Positions 1-13,867 of a stretch of 64,000 bases of DNA are shown here, piece by piece. The stretch comes from Desertibacillus haloalkaliphilus (GTDB lineage Bacteria; Bacillota; Bacilli; Bacillales; KJ1-10-99), in the NCBI RefSeq assembly GCF_019039105.1, contig NZ_JAHPIV010000001.1, forward strand, positions 114,519-178,518, read 5' to 3'. How positions within the stretch are numbered: the first letter of the stretch is position 1; each line of letters begins with the position of its first letter. Both the position numbers and the translations under genes were made by a program. The notes below the pieces were generated by a model. It did not search any database. It was not told where the DNA came from and saw only the letters and a list, made by a program, of their open reading frames with translations.

Positions 1-582
1 AATCGAATGTAATTCACCAATTTCATCAATAAATAGCACACCGCCGTGAGCTTTTGTTACAGCACCTTGCTTCGGCTGTGGTATTCCAGCCTGTCCCATG
101 GCACCAGCCCCTTGATAAATCGGATCATGAACCGAACCAATTAATGGATCAGCAATGCCCCGTTCATCAAAGCGAGCCGTTGTCCCATCTAATTCTACAA
201 ATGTCGCCTCTTCCTTAAACGGTGATTTTTGGTTCTTTTTTGCTTCTTCTAGTACTAATCGTGCAGCTGCTGTTTTTCCAACACCGGGAGGTCCATAGAT
301 GATCACGTGCTGTGGGTTTGGACCACAAAGAGCTGCTCGTAGCGAACGAATGCCTTCTTCTTGCCCAACAATTTCTTCGAAGTTTGCCGGGCGAACCTTC
401 TCAGATAATGGCTCACTTAAAGAAATCGCCTTCAAGCGACGCAAGTTTTCCATTTCTTTACGAGATTCTTTATCAACAGAAACCTTCTGTGTCCGTTGAT
501 TTCGTAATAAATTCCAAAAGTAAAGCCCAATAATGATCCCGAAGAAAAGCTGAATAATTAATGCAATTCCTGTCCAATTCAT
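1..582 (-). CDS. lonB: ATP-dependent protease LonB (N-terminal part, cut by window edge)
   Basis: This is the first 194 codons of LonB, a membrane-anchored AAA+ protease; the C-terminal part with the Ser-Lys protease domain lies outside the window. It starts with MNWTGIALIIQLFFGIIIG, a single N-terminal membrane segment, followed by a basic stretch. The Walker A motif YGPPGVGKT comes about residue 95 and the Walker B region GGVLFIDEIGEL is at the window edge. The reading frame is open to base 1. The ATG is preceded by a strong Shine-Dalgarno AGGAGG (about 592-598). In B. subtilis LonB works in the forespore under sigma-F, and the same place next to clpX supports the name. A dispersed repeat occupies the region just upstream (641-769). 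Confidence 0.93.
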   Translation of the reverse strand, partial: MNWTGIALIIQLFFGIIIGLYFWNLLRNQRTQKVSVDKESRKEMENLRRLKAISLSEPLSEKVRPANFEEIVGQEEGIRSLRAALCGPNPQHVIIYGPPGVGKTAAARLVLEEAKKNQKSPFKEEATFVELDGTTARFDERGIADPLIGSVHDPIYQGAGAMGQAGIPQPKQGAVTKAHGGVLFIDEIGELHSI

Positions 583-640
583 AGATGCGAAACCTCCTGG
601 AAATATAATTAATCATTTTAAACGAAAGGATAAAAGCTTC

Positions 641-769
641 GTACTTTGAAACCTGCGCCATCGGCTCGAGGTCACTTCGGTCCGTCAATTGAAGCAAATT
701 ATCGCTTTTACTTCCGGCTCTCCAGTGCTAGTCGCCGATTTGCGGGCGCCTTGTGCTTCTCTTAGTATC
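641..769. repeat. dispersed intergenic repeat, copy 1
   Basis: This stretch upstream of lonB matches, in inverted orientation, the stretch at 42321-42455 upstream of fadR. The best block (about 658-696) has only about 4 mismatches in 39 bases and contains CATCGGCTCGAG and CAATTGAAGC. Shared end blocks are GTACTTTGAAA at one end and a CGCCTTG(T/C)GCTT run at the other. The middle is more diverged and differs in length. No reading frame is shared. It resembles the short noncoding repeat families scattered in Bacillaceae genomes; that assignment is from memory. Confidence 0.7.
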
Positions 770-794
770 TCCGAGATTTCCATCACTAAACAGA

Positions 795-830
795 AAAATC
801 CTTGACTAACCAATTGTAGTCAAGGATTTT
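795..830 (-). terminator. intrinsic terminator after clpX
   Basis: A perfect 14-bp stem (AAAATCCTTGACTA with its complement) surrounds an 8-base loop, 13 bases beyond the clpX stop. On the minus strand it is followed by TTTTT-rich sequence. It separates clpX from lonB. Confidence 0.85.
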
Positions 831-842
831 CTTTGTATCTAA

Positions 843-2117
843 TTATGCACTTTCCTTCGGCTCAGATTTATCGAGTTTAATCTCTGTGCCATCTTCTGTT
901 TTTAACGTTGGGGCTTTGTTGTCTGTTACTGTTTCTGGTGTAATGATACATTTGACAATATCTTCACGCGATGGTAAATCAAACATAACATCAAGCATCA
1001 TCGCTTCAATAATTGAACGCAGGCCACGTGCACCTGTTTTACGTTCAATCGCTTTTTGAGCGATGGCACGTAAGGCTTCTTCTGTAAACTCTAGCTCGAC
1101 GTCATCAAGCTCAAGTAATTTTTGGTACTGTTTCACAAGTGCATTTTTCGGTTGCGTTAAGATCTCAATTAAAGCATCTTCATCTAACGGTTGTAGACTT
1201 GAGATAACCGGTAGACGACCGATGAATTCTGGAATCAGTCCAAAGCGAAGCAGGTCTTCTGGTAATACCTTTGCTAAATATTCACCTGGCTCCAACTCTT
1301 CTTGTTTTCCTTCTGATCCAAACCCAATCACTTTCTTACCAAGACGGCGTTTAATGATTTGTTCAATCCCATCAAATGCTCCACCACAAATAAAGAGAAC
1401 ATTCGTTGTATCGATTTGGATGAATTCTTGATGAGGATGCTTACGCCCACCTTGAGGCGGTACACTAGCTGACGTTCCTTCAAGAATCTTTAAGAGCGCT
1501 TGTTGTACCCCTTCACCTGACACATCTCTTGTAATTGATGGGTTCTCAGACTTACGAGCCACTTTATCAATTTCATCAATATAAATAATTCCTTTTTCCG
1601 CTTTCTCAACATCATAGTCAGCTGCTTGAATTAGTTTAAGAAGAATATTCTCTACATCTTCACCAACATAACCTGCTTCAGTCAATGATGTTGCATCAGC
1701 AATCGCAAATGGAACATTTAAGATACGAGCTAATGTTTGCGCGAGTAATGTTTTCCCGCTTCCTGTCGGCCCAATCATACAAATGTTACTTTTCGCTAGC
1801 TCCACATCTTCTGATTTACTTGAAGAATTAATTCGCTTGTAATGGTTGTAGACTGCAACAGATAGTGACTTTTTCGCTTGCCCTTGGCCAATGACATAAT
1901 CATCGAGGATCTCTCTAATTTCTTGAGGTTTCGGAATTTCTTGAAATTCAACTTCTTCTTCCGTCCCTAACTCTTCCTCTACGATTTCTGTACATAACTC
2001 AATACATTCATCACATATATAAACACCTGGTCCTGCAACTAATTTACGGACTTGGTCTTGAGTCTTACCACAAAAGGAACACTTTAGTTGCCCTTTTTCC
2101 TCATTAAATTTAAACAT
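843..2117 (-). CDS. clpX: ClpX, ATPase and unfoldase subunit of ClpXP protease
   Basis: ClpX recognises tagged or damaged proteins, unfolds them with ATP and feeds them to ClpP in the cytoplasm. The 424-residue length is normal. The N-terminal zinc-binding domain has C13-C16 and C35-C38. The AAA+ core has Walker A GPTGSGKT (116-123), Walker [10 protein letters not shown] (176-184), the RKH pore loop (225-227), and the IGF ClpP-docking loop (264-266). The ATG has an AAGGGGTG ribosome site. A clpP gene ends only 17 bases upstream, so the two are probably co-transcribed. In B. subtilis clpX stands alone here between tig and lonB. Confidence 0.98.
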   Translation of the reverse strand: MFKFNEEKGQLKCSFCGKTQDQVRKLVAGPGVYICDECIELCTEIVEEELGTEEEVEFQEIPKPQEIREILDDYVIGQGQAKKSLSVAVYNHYKRINSSSKSEDVELAKSNICMIGPTGSGKTLLAQTLARILNVPFAIADATSLTEAGYVGEDVENILLKLIQAADYDVEKAEKGIIYIDEIDKVARKSENPSITRDVSGEGVQQALLKILEGTSASVPPQGGRKHPHQEFIQIDTTNVLFICGGAFDGIEQIIKRRLGKKVIGFGSEGKQEELEPGEYLAKVLPEDLLRFGLIPEFIGRLPVISSLQPLDEDALIEILTQPKNALVKQYQKLLELDDVELEFTEEALRAIAQKAIERKTGARGLRSIIEAMMLDVMFDLPSREDIVKCIITPETVTDNKAPTLKTEDGTEIKLDKSEPKESA

Positions 2118-2134
2118 CGTATCACCCCTTACAA

Positions 2135-2719
2135 TTATTGCACCTCTGAAACAACAGCGTCAATTAATCCGTACTGTTTCGCTTCATCAGCGCTTAAAAA
2201 GTTGTCACGTTCTGTATCTGCTTGGATCTTATCAACCGGTTGCCCCGTATGTTTGGCATACAATTGATTGACCTTTTCTTTTGTCTTCAAAATCCAATCA
2301 GCATGAATTTTAATATCTGCAGCTTGACCCTTTACTCCACCTAAAGGTTGATGAATCATCACTTCGCTATTCGGCAAAGCAAATCGCTTGTTCTTCGCAC
2401 CTGCCATTAGTAAAAATGAGCCCATGCTCGCAGCCATACCTACACATATCGTGGAAACATCGGGTTTTATGTATTGCATTGTATCATAGATTGCCATTCC
2501 GGCGGTAATCGAACCACCTGGCGAATTTATGTATAAGCTTATGTCTTTTTCTGGATCATCGGCAGCTAGAAACAATAACTGAGCGACTACACTATTTGCA
2601 ATTTGATCATCAATTGGTGAGCCAATGAAGATAATGCGATCTTTCAGCAAGCGTGAGTAAATATCATAGGATCGTTCGCCACGGTTGGTCTGCTCAACAA
2701 CCATAGGTATTAAATTCAA
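2135..2719 (-). CDS. clpP: ClpP serine protease subunit (probable second copy, beside clpX)
   Basis: This encodes the proteolytic barrel subunit that partners ClpX or ClpC. With the TTG start at 2719 the protein begins [16 protein letters not shown], as ClpP normally does, and is 194 residues long; a GAGGTG ribosome site lies 7 bases upstream. An ATG five codons earlier (2734) is less likely. The catalytic triad is intact: S98 (GMAASMG), H123 (MIHQPLGG) and D172. The part after H123 ([35 protein letters not shown]) is less like the main Bacillus ClpP. I see no CtsR or CIRCE operator upstream, unlike the stress-regulated clpP. B. subtilis has no clpP here, so this is probably a paralogue; tig-clpP-clpX order is typical of Gram-negatives. 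Confidence 0.93.
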   Translation of the reverse strand: MNLIPMVVEQTNRGERSYDIYSRLLKDRIIFIGSPIDDQIANSVVAQLLFLAADDPEKDISLYINSPGGSITAGMAIYDTMQYIKPDVSTICVGMAASMGSFLLMAGAKNKRFALPNSEVMIHQPLGGVKGQAADIKIHADWILKTKEKVNQLYAKHTGQPVDKIQADTERDNFLSADEAKQYGLIDAVVSEVQ

Positions 2720-2810
2720 TAAAAGGCACCTCATTTCCTCTTTTTCGCATGATTGATTGCTTAATTTTTTTATTGCTTCCTTGTTAGCTTACCCGATTGT
2801 TTATGTGTAT

Positions 2811-2841
2811 AAAACAAGGCACGAAAAATTCGCGCCTTGTT
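2811..2841 (-). terminator. terminator after tig
   Basis: A GC-rich hairpin (AACAAGGC / GCCTTGTT) lies 13 bases past the tig stop, followed on the minus strand by TTTTAT. It implies that clpP-clpX are mainly expressed from a promoter in 2720-2810. Confidence 0.75.
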
Positions 2842-2853
2842 CCTTACTTATTA

Positions 2854-4149
2854 TTATGCAATTGTTTTGCTATTATCAACAAGAAAATCTACTGCTTTTT
2901 GAATTTTCAAGTCACCTTTAAGAGCATCAGGTCCGCCTTGCATTTGTAAAAGTTGCTTAATCTCATCAACTGGACGTTGGTACATTTCAGCCATTTTCTC
3001 AAATTCTTTTTCAACATCTTCTTCAGACACTTCGATGTTTTCTGCATCAGCAATGGCTTCAAGCGTTAGGTTGATGCGTACACGTTTTTCAGCATCAGAT
3101 TTGAACTGCTCACGCATACCCTCTTCATCAGTACCTGCAAATTGATAGTACATATCAATTGTCATACCTTGTGCTTGTAAACGTTGACTAAATTCTTGTA
3201 GCATACGATCAACTTCTGTCGTGATCATTGCTTCAGGAATGTCAATTGTTGCATTTTCAGCAGCTGCTTCAACAACCGTGTCACGTTTATGGTGATCTGC
3301 TTCATGTTCTTTATCTTTGACAAGCTTGTCCTTAAGCTCTTGCTTAAGCTCATCTAATGTTTCAACATTTTCATTAACATCTTTTGCAAACTCATCATCA
3401 AGTGCTGGAAGTTCTTTACGTTTTACTTCGTGAACTTTCACCTTGAATGTTGCTGGCTTTCCAGCTAGATCTTCTGAATGATACTCTTCTGGGAATGTTA
3501 CTTCAACATCCTTTTCATCTCCAGCTTTTAAGCCAACAAGCTGCTCTTCAAAGCCTGGAATGAATTGACCTGAACCGATTTCTAGAGAATAGTTCTCAGC
3601 TTGTCCACCTTCAAATGCTTCGCCATCAACAAAGCCTTCAAAGTCCATAACAGCTGTGTCTCCATTTTCAATCGCTTGGTCTTCAACGACAACAAGTTCT
3701 GCTTGGTTTTCTTGAAGTTGTTTTAATTCGTTTTCAACATCTTCATCTGCCACCGTAACATCTTTTTCTTCAACTTCTAGCCCTTTATACTCACCAAGTT
3801 GTACTTCTGGCTTCACTGTTACGTTTGCTTTGAAAATAAGGTTGCTACCTTTTTCCATTTGATCGATATCGATGTCAGGACGATCAACTGGCTCGATGCC
3901 TGCTTCATCAATTGCTTGTGCATATGCTTCCGGTAATAGAATGTCTAGTGCATCTTGATATAAAGATTCCACACCAAACTTTTGTTCAAATAATGAACGA
4001 GGAACTTTCCCTTTTCTAAATCCAGGAACATTCACTTGGTTTCTTACTTTTTTAAATGCTTGATCAAGTGCAGCATCTACTTTTTCTGCCTCAACATCAA
4101 CGGTTAAGACACCTTGGTTTCCTTCTAACTTTTCCCATTTAGCAGTCAT
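2854..4149 (-). CDS. tig: trigger factor, ribosome-associated chaperone and prolyl isomerase
   Basis: Trigger factor binds at the ribosome exit tunnel and shields nascent chains. The 431 residues match the family. The ribosome-binding domain carries the signature GFRKGKVPR near residues 43-51, used to dock on L23. The central FKBP-type PPIase domain (about 160-245) contains [17 protein letters not shown] and [11 protein letters not shown]. The rest is the acidic helical chaperone domain. It sits between ysoA and clpP-clpX, as in other bacilli, and is followed by its own terminator. Confidence 0.98.
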   Translation of the reverse strand: MTAKWEKLEGNQGVLTVDVEAEKVDAALDQAFKKVRNQVNVPGFRKGKVPRSLFEQKFGVESLYQDALDILLPEAYAQAIDEAGIEPVDRPDIDIDQMEKGSNLIFKANVTVKPEVQLGEYKGLEVEEKDVTVADEDVENELKQLQENQAELVVVEDQAIENGDTAVMDFEGFVDGEAFEGGQAENYSLEIGSGQFIPGFEEQLVGLKAGDEKDVEVTFPEEYHSEDLAGKPATFKVKVHEVKRKELPALDDEFAKDVNENVETLDELKQELKDKLVKDKEHEADHHKRDTVVEAAAENATIDIPEAMITTEVDRMLQEFSQRLQAQGMTIDMYYQFAGTDEEGMREQFKSDAEKRVRINLTLEAIADAENIEVSEEDVEKEFEKMAEMYQRPVDEIKQLLQMQGGPDALKGDLKIQKAVDFLVDNSKTIA

Positions 4150-4269
4150 TTATTCTTTCCCTCCAACTTTCATAAGGTTGACCCGTAACGAATAAACCTT
4201 TTAAATTCCATGATTTACAACCATTACATTATAACATATCACTTATTCAATTCAAGAACAATTGCTGTA

Positions 4270-5322
4270 TTATAGCTTGAATGCCCATTGAAAGACTTGC
4301 TTGTTTACCGTCGTTATTTCTTCTGTTTTTTCAAGTAATACTCGTATTGGCTGATCATACGTTTTCGCAATCTCCTCTTCAGTATAATCACTTCCAATAC
4401 TTTCTAGTCCTGCCATATGTATAGCTGCTGCCCAGAGATCTTTATCCTCAGGGGTTGGTGTAAGCGGATACAATGCAATCAAATAATGCCACCATAACTC
4501 TACCATCATCTCGTATAGACTTGGGTTCTCATGTTCAACTTCTTCTGATAATCGATTCAATACTCGTAATCCTAGTTCACTATGTAGTACATCTTCAAGT
4601 TCATCGGCTTTAATCGAAATCGTTTGGTCAAATTTATGTACAGTAACGGTATCATCGATCCCCTCTTCTTTGATCATCTGCAAGACCATCGTTTTCAAGA
4701 TCGGATCGTTCTCTTCTACTTTCAAAAATTCATAGAAAGCAGCTAAAACATGCTCATTTATGACATTACCTAACTGTTGAATCGCATGCCATTGTAAATT
4801 AGGCTCATGACTGTTTAATTGCTCAAGAAGTACATCGATCGCATCGACGCTTAGCTCATCGGCTTCGCGATCAATTTCGATCGAGGGCTCAGCCTCCGCC
4901 TCAACCATCTGTCTACTAAAATGCAACAGTTGGTAAAATGATTCCGCTAGATGCGGCGGTAGCTTATCTTCAGCAATTATCGCTTCAAGCATCGTTACAA
5001 CTTCATCATATTTTGACAGTTGAACTAGTAAAGAGACATGGACTTGAAGCACATCATAGTAATCACCAATATCCTCCTTTAGCATCGTTTCACTCGCTTC
5101 TTTTGCTTCATTTAAACGACCAAGTTCAATTAAGCTTAACACTTCACCAAACCTTCCTTGAGCATGATTTGGTTCAACTTCGAGTGATTGCCTGAAGTAG
5201 GATAGGGCTTGTGTATAATGCTTTTCTTTTAAGGAATCCATCCCTTTTTCAACCAACTTGTTGATGAGACCTGGAAACAGCACTACATTTTCTTTCGTTC
5301 GTTTGCTTTGATCATCACCCAT
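4270..5322 (-). CDS. ysoA: TPR-repeat protein, YsoA-like
   Basis: The 350-residue protein has TPR repeats near its N terminus (about 18-120), including MDSLKEKHYTQALSYFRQSLEVEPNHAQGRFGEVLSL split over two helices. Its second half is acidic and helical without recognised motifs. It has no signal peptide or membrane segment, so it is probably cytoplasmic. Length and position upstream of tig match B. subtilis YsoA, whose function is unknown. TPR repeats suggest protein-protein contacts. The ATG has GGAGCG upstream. Confidence 0.85.
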   Translation of the reverse strand: MGDDQSKRTKENVVLFPGLINKLVEKGMDSLKEKHYTQALSYFRQSLEVEPNHAQGRFGEVLSLIELGRLNEAKEASETMLKEDIGDYYDVLQVHVSLLVQLSKYDEVVTMLEAIIAEDKLPPHLAESFYQLLHFSRQMVEAEAEPSIEIDREADELSVDAIDVLLEQLNSHEPNLQWHAIQQLGNVINEHVLAAFYEFLKVEENDPILKTMVLQMIKEEGIDDTVTVHKFDQTISIKADELEDVLHSELGLRVLNRLSEEVEHENPSLYEMMVELWWHYLIALYPLTPTPEDKDLWAAAIHMAGLESIGSDYTEEEIAKTYDQPIRVLLEKTEEITTVNKQVFQWAFKL

Positions 5323-5552
5323 GCAATCGCTCCACTCTGACTAATTAGATTCTAAAGAAACATGGACTAACCATCTATGTATCGTCGGCTTACCCATTAG
5401 TTTACCAGTTACAATCATGAAATACAATTCTCATTAATAACATTAAAAATCTCTTAACATGATCATTCTAAAAGTTCTTGGGTGTGTACGCAAAAAGAGG
5501 ACGAAAAGAAATAAAAACTCTCACCTATTAATAGGAATCCATCATAAAAACA
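5323..5552. other. intergenic region upstream of ysoA
   Basis: This AT-rich gap between ysoA and the leu operon terminator must contain the ysoA promoter. I see no reading frame, clear operator or repeat in it. Confidence 0.4.
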
Positions 5553-5585
5553 AAGTCTTGGTAGTAAACTCAACTACCAAGACTT
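5553..5585 (-). terminator. terminator of the ilv-leu operon
   Basis: A perfect 12-bp stem (AAGTCTTGGTAG and its complement, 9-base loop) is followed on the minus strand by TTTGTTTTTAT. It lies about 50 bases after leuD. Confidence 0.9.
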
Positions 5586-5638
5586 GTGCAATGAGCACCT
5601 AAAAAGTGAGTGTAGGGCCCCTTTAACCGATCGATTGC

Positions 5639-6226
5639 TTATGCATTCACTTTTTCTTCATATGCTGCGATTTGGTCTTCGTATGTCAAAGTAACGCCAA
5701 TTTCATCCCAACCGTTCAAAAGCATTTCTTTCCAATAACTATCAATCTCAAATGAAGCAGCAAAGCCATCTTCATCCGTAATCGCTTGCTTCTCCAAATC
5801 AATCGTGCTTTCATAATCAGCACGCTCGGCTTTCTTCATTAACTCATAGACTTTCTCTTCTGCTAAACGGATCGGTAAGATGCCATTTTTTACACAGTTA
5901 TTATAAAAGATATCAGCAAAGCTAGGAGCAATGATCACTTTGAAACCATAATCTTGCAAGGCCCATGGTGCATGCTCTCGTGAAGACCCACAACCGAAGT
6001 TATGATCGGCTACTAACACCGTTGCCCCTTGGTTATGACTTTGGTTTAATTCAAACTCAGGATTGTCTGATCCATCCGCATTAAAGCGCCAATCAAAAAA
6101 CAAATATTGTCCAAAGCCAGTTCGCTCAACACGCTTTAAAAATTGTTTTGGGATGATTTGATCAGTGTCTACATTCACACGATTTAACGCTGCTACTTTT
6201 CCTTTATGAACGACAATTGGTTCCAT
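5639..6226 (-). CDS. leuD: 3-isopropylmalate dehydratase small subunit
   Basis: LeuD pairs with LeuC to isomerise 2-isopropylmalate to 3-isopropylmalate in leucine synthesis. The protein contains the small-subunit signatures NVDTDQIIPKQFLKR and NFGCGSSREHAPWAL. I place the start at ATG 6226 (MEPIVVHKG, 195 residues), which has AAGGTGG five bases upstream; a GTG three codons earlier has a poorer site. It is the last gene of the operon. Confidence 0.97.
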   Translation of the reverse strand: MEPIVVHKGKVAALNRVNVDTDQIIPKQFLKRVERTGFGQYLFFDWRFNADGSDNPEFELNQSHNQGATVLVADHNFGCGSSREHAPWALQDYGFKVIIAPSFADIFYNNCVKNGILPIRLAEEKVYELMKKAERADYESTIDLEKQAITDEDGFAASFEIDSYWKEMLLNGWDEIGVTLTYEDQIAAYEEKVNA

Positions 6227-6265
6227 TCCTTCCACCTTCTTCTCTAGTATTCATAGATTCATTGA

Positions 6266-7678
6266 TTAAACTGGAGATTTATCAAGTGTTCGTACATCAA
6301 CGAATTTGCCAGTAACTGCAGCTGCAGCTGCCATTTCCGGGCTGACAAGATGTGTTCTTGCCCCTTTTCCTTGACGGCCTTCAAAGTTACGGTTCGAGGT
6401 TGATGCACAACGCTCGCCTTCAGGAACAAAATCAGGATTCATGCTTAAGCACATACTACAGCCAGATTCACGCCATTCAAAGCCAGCATCGATGAAGATT
6501 TTATCTAGTCCTTCTGCTTCTGCACGTAGCTTAACTTTTTGTGAGCCTGGGACAACCATCGCTCGGACATTTTCAGCGACTTTCTTCCCTTTTGCTACAG
6601 CTGCCGCTGCACGAAGGTCACTCATGCGTGAGTTTGTACATGATCCGATAAAGACATGATTGACTTCTACATCTGTCATTTTCGTTCCTGGCGTTAACCC
6701 CATGTACTCTAGTGATTGTTCAATCGCTTTTTTATCAGAAGAAGTTGTTGCATCATTTGGATTGGGAACTGTTTCATGAACGCCAATTCCTTGTGACGGA
6801 TTTGTTCCCCATGTCACCATCGGTTGAATTTCTGATCCATCGATTTCTACACTGCGATCGTACACCGCACCTTCATCTGTTGCTAGTGCACGCCATTCTT
6901 CAACCTTCTTCTCAAACTCTTCTCCAGAAGGAACATTTTCTCGTCCTTGTAAATAGTCAAATGTCACTTGGTCTGGGCTAATTAATCCTGCCTTCGCCCC
7001 TGCTTCGATTGACATGTTACAAATCGTCATTCGTTCTTCCATTGTCATGCCACGGATCGCTTCACCTGTAAACTCGATGACAGAACCTGTACCGAAGTCA
7101 ACGCCGAACTTTGCAATAATGGCTAGAATCACATCTTTTGCCGTAATTCCTTCGCTAAGACGTCCCGTTACATTGACTTGAAGTGTTTTCGGCTTCGCTT
7201 GCCATAGAGATTGTGTCGCTAATACGTGCTCAACTTCACTTGTCCCAATTCCGAATGCAAGTGCGCCAAAAGCTCCATGAGTCGAAGTATGACTGTCTCC
7301 ACAAACGATTGTTTTTCCTGGCTGTGTTAAACCAAGTTCTGGCCCAATGACATGAACAATACCATTATCTGGACTGTTCAGATCAGCAATGTTAATACCG
7401 AATTCCTTACAGTTTTCAGATAAAGTTTCCATTTGTTTTTTTGCGATTTGATCAGTAATATTGTAGCGATCAACCGTAGGAACATTGTGGTCCATCGTTG
7501 CAAATGTTAAATCAGGTCGTCGAACTTTACGATTATTTAAGCGTAATCCTTCAAACGCCTGTGGTGATGTCACCTCATGAACCATATGAAGATCAATATA
7601 TAGTAGATTAGGTTTGCCCTCTTCAGCTACAACCGTATGTTTATCCCAGATCTTTTCAATAATTGTTTTTGGACTCAT
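6266..7678 (-). CDS. leuC: 3-isopropylmalate dehydratase large subunit
   Basis: LeuC is the aconitase-type subunit holding the [4Fe-4S] cluster. The cluster ligands are C347 (FIGSCTNSR), C407 and C410 (GCSMC). The active-site stretch [14 protein letters not shown] is at 126-138. The 470-residue length is normal. It starts 60 bases after leuB and ends 39 bases before leuD, so the two subunits are made together. Confidence 0.98.
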   Translation of the reverse strand: MSPKTIIEKIWDKHTVVAEEGKPNLLYIDLHMVHEVTSPQAFEGLRLNNRKVRRPDLTFATMDHNVPTVDRYNITDQIAKKQMETLSENCKEFGINIADLNSPDNGIVHVIGPELGLTQPGKTIVCGDSHTSTHGAFGALAFGIGTSEVEHVLATQSLWQAKPKTLQVNVTGRLSEGITAKDVILAIIAKFGVDFGTGSVIEFTGEAIRGMTMEERMTICNMSIEAGAKAGLISPDQVTFDYLQGRENVPSGEEFEKKVEEWRALATDEGAVYDRSVEIDGSEIQPMVTWGTNPSQGIGVHETVPNPNDATTSSDKKAIEQSLEYMGLTPGTKMTDVEVNHVFIGSCTNSRMSDLRAAAAVAKGKKVAENVRAMVVPGSQKVKLRAEAEGLDKIFIDAGFEWRESGCSMCLSMNPDFVPEGERCASTSNRNFEGRQGKGARTHLVSPEMAAAAAVTGKFVDVRTLDKSPV

Positions 7679-7738
7679 TCTCCTCTTCCCCTCACTTTAT
7701 TCACTAATATCATTTGATGAAGGATAACTATGCTAGAG

Positions 7739-8833
7739 TTAGTTAGTAACTTTTGCTTGATTTGTCATTGCTGCAATAACCTTTTCTGTCATTTCTGTTG
7801 TTGATAGAGTCGTCTCACCTTCAGCAGCAATGTCCCCTGTACGATAACCTTGTTCAAGTACTGTAGACACCGCTTTGTCAACGACTTCTGCTTCTTTGCT
7901 TAGTCCAAATGAGTATTTGAGCATCATCGCAACTGACGCAATCGTTGCTAGCGGATTAGCCTTCCCTTGTCCAGCGATATCTGGTGCTGAGCCGTGGACA
8001 GGTTCATAAAGTCCAGGTCCTGTGCTACCAATACTCGCTGAAGGAAGCATACCAAGTGATCCTGTTAACATCGACGCTTCATCACTTAAAATATCTCCAA
8101 ACATATTTTCCGTTACAAGAACATCAAACTGTTTTGGATCACGAATTAATTGCATGGCCGCATTATCGACGAGCATATGTTCAAGCTCGATATCTGGGTA
8201 TTGCTTGCCGACTTCTTCAGCAACTTCACGCCAAACACGGCTTGATTCTAGAACATTCGCTTTGTCAACCGATGTTACTTTTTTACGACGAACACGAGCT
8301 AGTTCAAACGCTTGTTTAATGATACGTTCAATTTCACTACGTTTGTAGTAGAGCGTGTCAACAACAACTTGCTCGCCGTTTTCTTCTCGTCTTTCCTTTG
8401 GTTCACCAAAGTATAACCCGCTTGTAAGTTCACGTAAGATCATTAAATCTACGCCTTTAACGACTTCTTTACGAAGAGTTGATGCTTCAATTAAGCTATC
8501 AAAAGCTGTGACTGGTCGTAAGTTAGCAAACAAATTCAGTTCTTTACGAATCCCCAAGAGACCTTTTTCTGGACGCATATCGCCAGGAAGTGTATCCCAC
8601 TTAGGGCCACCAACAGCACCTAACAGAATGCCGTCACTTTCCTTACATACACGAACAGTTTCAGATGGGAGTGGCGAATTCTCCTCATCAATCGCCACCC
8701 CACCGATTTTTGCATACGAATATTCAAACTCATGACCAAACTGATCAGCAACTGTATCTAGTACATTAACAGCGGATTGGACAACCTCAGGGCCGATCCC
8801 GTCTCCAGGTAATACTGTGATCTTTTTTTTCAT
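7739..8833 (-). CDS. leuB: 3-isopropylmalate dehydrogenase
   Basis: LeuB oxidises and decarboxylates 3-isopropylmalate to 2-ketoisocaproate using NAD+. The N terminus has the [10 protein letters not shown] motif. The substrate arginines lie in the [21 protein letters not shown] region, and [14 protein letters not shown] carries the metal-binding aspartates. I choose ATG 8833 ([12 protein letters not shown], 364 residues), with GGAAGGA upstream; an ATG six codons earlier adds a non-conserved MGRKDQ. It follows leuA by 34 bases. Confidence 0.97.
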   Translation of the reverse strand: MKKKITVLPGDGIGPEVVQSAVNVLDTVADQFGHEFEYSYAKIGGVAIDEENSPLPSETVRVCKESDGILLGAVGGPKWDTLPGDMRPEKGLLGIRKELNLFANLRPVTAFDSLIEASTLRKEVVKGVDLMILRELTSGLYFGEPKERREENGEQVVVDTLYYKRSEIERIIKQAFELARVRRKKVTSVDKANVLESSRVWREVAEEVGKQYPDIELEHMLVDNAAMQLIRDPKQFDVLVTENMFGDILSDEASMLTGSLGMLPSASIGSTGPGLYEPVHGSAPDIAGQGKANPLATIASVAMMLKYSFGLSKEAEVVDKAVSTVLEQGYRTGDIAAEGETTLSTTEMTEKVIAAMTNQAKVTN

Positions 8834-8867
8834 TTGATCCTTCCTTCCCATAACTCACTTCACCGAA

Positions 8868-11442
<2,575 letters not shown>

Positions 11443-11483
11443 TTAAAAATAAAATGTAGTTTAATAGTTTTTATAATTAATTT

Positions 11484-12005
11484 TTAATTAATTAACGTAT
11501 ATCGATTTTCATCAATGACTGATTTTTTTGTTCCCCGTTTAAAGGCTGTAATTCCTGTTCGGGCAATTTCCTTAATTCCATATGGACGTAAAAGGTCAAT
11601 CAGCGCTTCTACTTTTTGGTGGTCACCCGTGACTTGAACTGTCATGCTCTCACGGCTAACATCAATAATCGTGGCTCGAAATGGGCCAACAACAGCAGCA
11701 ATTTCGCCACGCTGTTGTGGGGAAGCAAAAATCTTAATGAGTGCTAACTCCCTTGCCACTATCGGCTCATCAGTAATGTCTTTTACTTTTAAGACATCCA
11801 CTTGTTTATTCAATTGTTTTATCACTTGTTCAATGCCTTGGTGGCTATCAACGACGACCACAAAGGTCATCCGTGATATTGATGGATTTTCAGTAATCCC
11901 AACTGTGATGCTTTCAATATTGAAGTTACGTCGAGCAAATAATCCTGTAATCCGGTTCAAAACACCAGAAGTATTATTTACCGTTGCTGTAACTGTACGT
12001 TTCAT
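11484..12005 (-). CDS. ilvH: acetolactate synthase small (regulatory) subunit
   Basis: This ACT-domain protein binds valine and activates or inhibits the IlvB catalytic subunit. The ACT domain (about 3-75) begins [19 protein letters not shown] and includes [12 protein letters not shown]. The 173-residue length is normal. The start codon overlaps the ilvB stop (ATGA), so the subunits are translationally coupled. Confidence 0.97.
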   Translation of the reverse strand: MKRTVTATVNNTSGVLNRITGLFARRNFNIESITVGITENPSISRMTFVVVVDSHQGIEQVIKQLNKQVDVLKVKDITDEPIVARELALIKIFASPQQRGEIAAVVGPFRATIIDVSRESMTVQVTGDHQKVEALIDLLRPYGIKEIARTGITAFKRGTKKSVIDENRYTLIN

Positions 12006-13726
12006 GGCTTAATCCCCTCCATTTCATGTTGTCCTTTTCCAGGTGCGATCATTGGATACACATTTTCTTCTTTTGTGACCCGGAAATCTATTAATACCGG
12101 ACCTTGATGTGCCATCGCTTCTGTTAACGCCTGTTCAACATCGTCTTTCTTGTCGATTTTCATCGCTTTAATATCATAAGCTTCTGCTAGCTTGACGAAG
12201 TTCGGCTGGATTGGGAAGAGCGAATTTGAGTAACGTTCTTCATAAAATAATTGTTGCCACTGTCTAACCATTCCAAGTGATGCATTGTTTACAATCACAA
12301 CTTTAACCGGCAAGTTTAGCTCTTGTAAAATTGATAATTCTTGAGCTGTCATTTGGAAGCCTGCATCGCCTACAACCGATACGACTGGGGTGTGAGGTTC
12401 AGCAAATTGAGCTCCAATTGCGGCTGGGAAACCAAAGCCCATCGTTCCAAGTCCACCTGATGTCACCCAACGGTTCGGCTTATTAAACTTATAATACTGA
12501 GCGGCCCACATTTGATGTTGACCAACATCAGTGGTAACAATCGCTTCCCCATTGGTCACTTTATAAATCGATTCAATTAACTGCTGTGGCTTAATCGTGC
12601 CTCCCTCTTCTTTATACCAAAGTGGATACTCTTCTTTTAAACGTTGAACCTCTTCACTCCAAACCGCATTGTTACCGCGTTCGGCTTCTAAAGCAACGAG
12701 TTCCTTAAGGGCCTCTCTTGCATCACCTACAACTGGGATTTGTGCTTCAACATTTTTTCCAATTTCAGCTGGGTCGATATCGATATGTGCTACTTTTGCA
12801 TTTGGTGCAAAGTGAGCTAAATTACCTGTTACTCGATCATCGAACCGTGCCCCAATACTAATGAGTAAATCGGATTGGTGAATCGCCATGTTTGCTGTAT
12901 ATGTCCCATGCATCCCAGCCATTCCTAATGAAAGCTCGTGCTCACCAGGAAAACTACCTAAGCCTAATAACGTATTAGCTACAGGAATATTTTGCTGAAC
13001 AGCATAATCGTATAACTCATCAAAGGCTTGTGCATGAAGGACACCAGCTCCTGCTAAAATGACTGGCTTTTTCGCTTCACTTACAGCTTCAGCAAGCTTG
13101 CGAATTTGCAGCTTATTTGGAATGACAGTAGGTTGATATCCTGGCAAATCAACTTCCTCGTCATAATCAAAAATTCCTGAAGCAATGGAAACATCTTTCG
13201 GTAAATCAATGAGCACAGGACCAGGGCGCCCAGTTGTAGCAATGTGGAATGCTTCTTTTATGATTCTCGGCAGCTCTTCAACCGAACGAACTTGGTAGTT
13301 ATGCTTTGTAATTGGCATTGTTACCCCAATGACATCTGCTTCCTGAAACGCATCTGTTCCAATCACTGAAGTAGCAACCTGCCCCGTAATAACCACAAGC
13401 GGAAGCGAGTCAATCATTGCATCAGCAATACCAGTCACTACATTTGTTGCCCCTGGTCCTGATGTAACGACACAAACACCTGGTTTACCCGAAACTCTCG
13501 CATACCCTTCTGCCGCATGGATCGCCCCTTGTTCGTGACGAGCTAAGATGTGACGAATACCTGTTTTATAAATCTCATCATAGGTAGGTAGAATGGCCCC
13601 CCCGGGATACCCAAAGATGACATCTACATTCTCTTTTGCCAAAGCTTGAATCAACATACTAGAACCCGATAGTGTTTGCTTTTCAGTCGCTGTAGGCTTC
13701 GCTTCTTTCTTTAACTTGGTACTCAT
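12002..13726 (-). CDS. ilvB: acetolactate synthase large (catalytic) subunit
   Basis: IlvB is a ThDP- and FAD-dependent enzyme that makes acetolactate from two pyruvates. [12 protein letters not shown] marks the N-terminal substrate channel, the catalytic Glu is in [14 protein letters not shown], and the ThDP-binding motif begins [13 protein letters not shown] and extends to [11 protein letters not shown]. The 574-residue length is normal. The ATG has AAGGAGG upstream. It is the first gene behind the Leu T-box leader. Confidence 0.98.
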   Translation of the reverse strand: MSTKLKKEAKPTATEKQTLSGSSMLIQALAKENVDVIFGYPGGAILPTYDEIYKTGIRHILARHEQGAIHAAEGYARVSGKPGVCVVTSGPGATNVVTGIADAMIDSLPLVVITGQVATSVIGTDAFQEADVIGVTMPITKHNYQVRSVEELPRIIKEAFHIATTGRPGPVLIDLPKDVSIASGIFDYDEEVDLPGYQPTVIPNKLQIRKLAEAVSEAKKPVILAGAGVLHAQAFDELYDYAVQQNIPVANTLLGLGSFPGEHELSLGMAGMHGTYTANMAIHQSDLLISIGARFDDRVTGNLAHFAPNAKVAHIDIDPAEIGKNVEAQIPVVGDAREALKELVALEAERGNNAVWSEEVQRLKEEYPLWYKEEGGTIKPQQLIESIYKVTNGEAIVTTDVGQHQMWAAQYYKFNKPNRWVTSGGLGTMGFGFPAAIGAQFAEPHTPVVSVVGDAGFQMTAQELSILQELNLPVKVVIVNNASLGMVRQWQQLFYEERYSNSLFPIQPNFVKLAEAYDIKAMKIDKKDDVEQALTEAMAHQGPVLIDFRVTKEENVYPMIAPGKGQHEMEGIKP

Positions 13727-13867
13727 TTTTGCCTCCTCCTTCTTACCAGTTAACTAGTACCCCTTGAAACGGTTATAAAAATTGTATTGAAACTTGAGGA
13801 TCGCCTAAAATGAAAGGCGGGGCCTCAATGACAAAACGTAAGGATAGGTTACAGTTTACTTTTTTTG

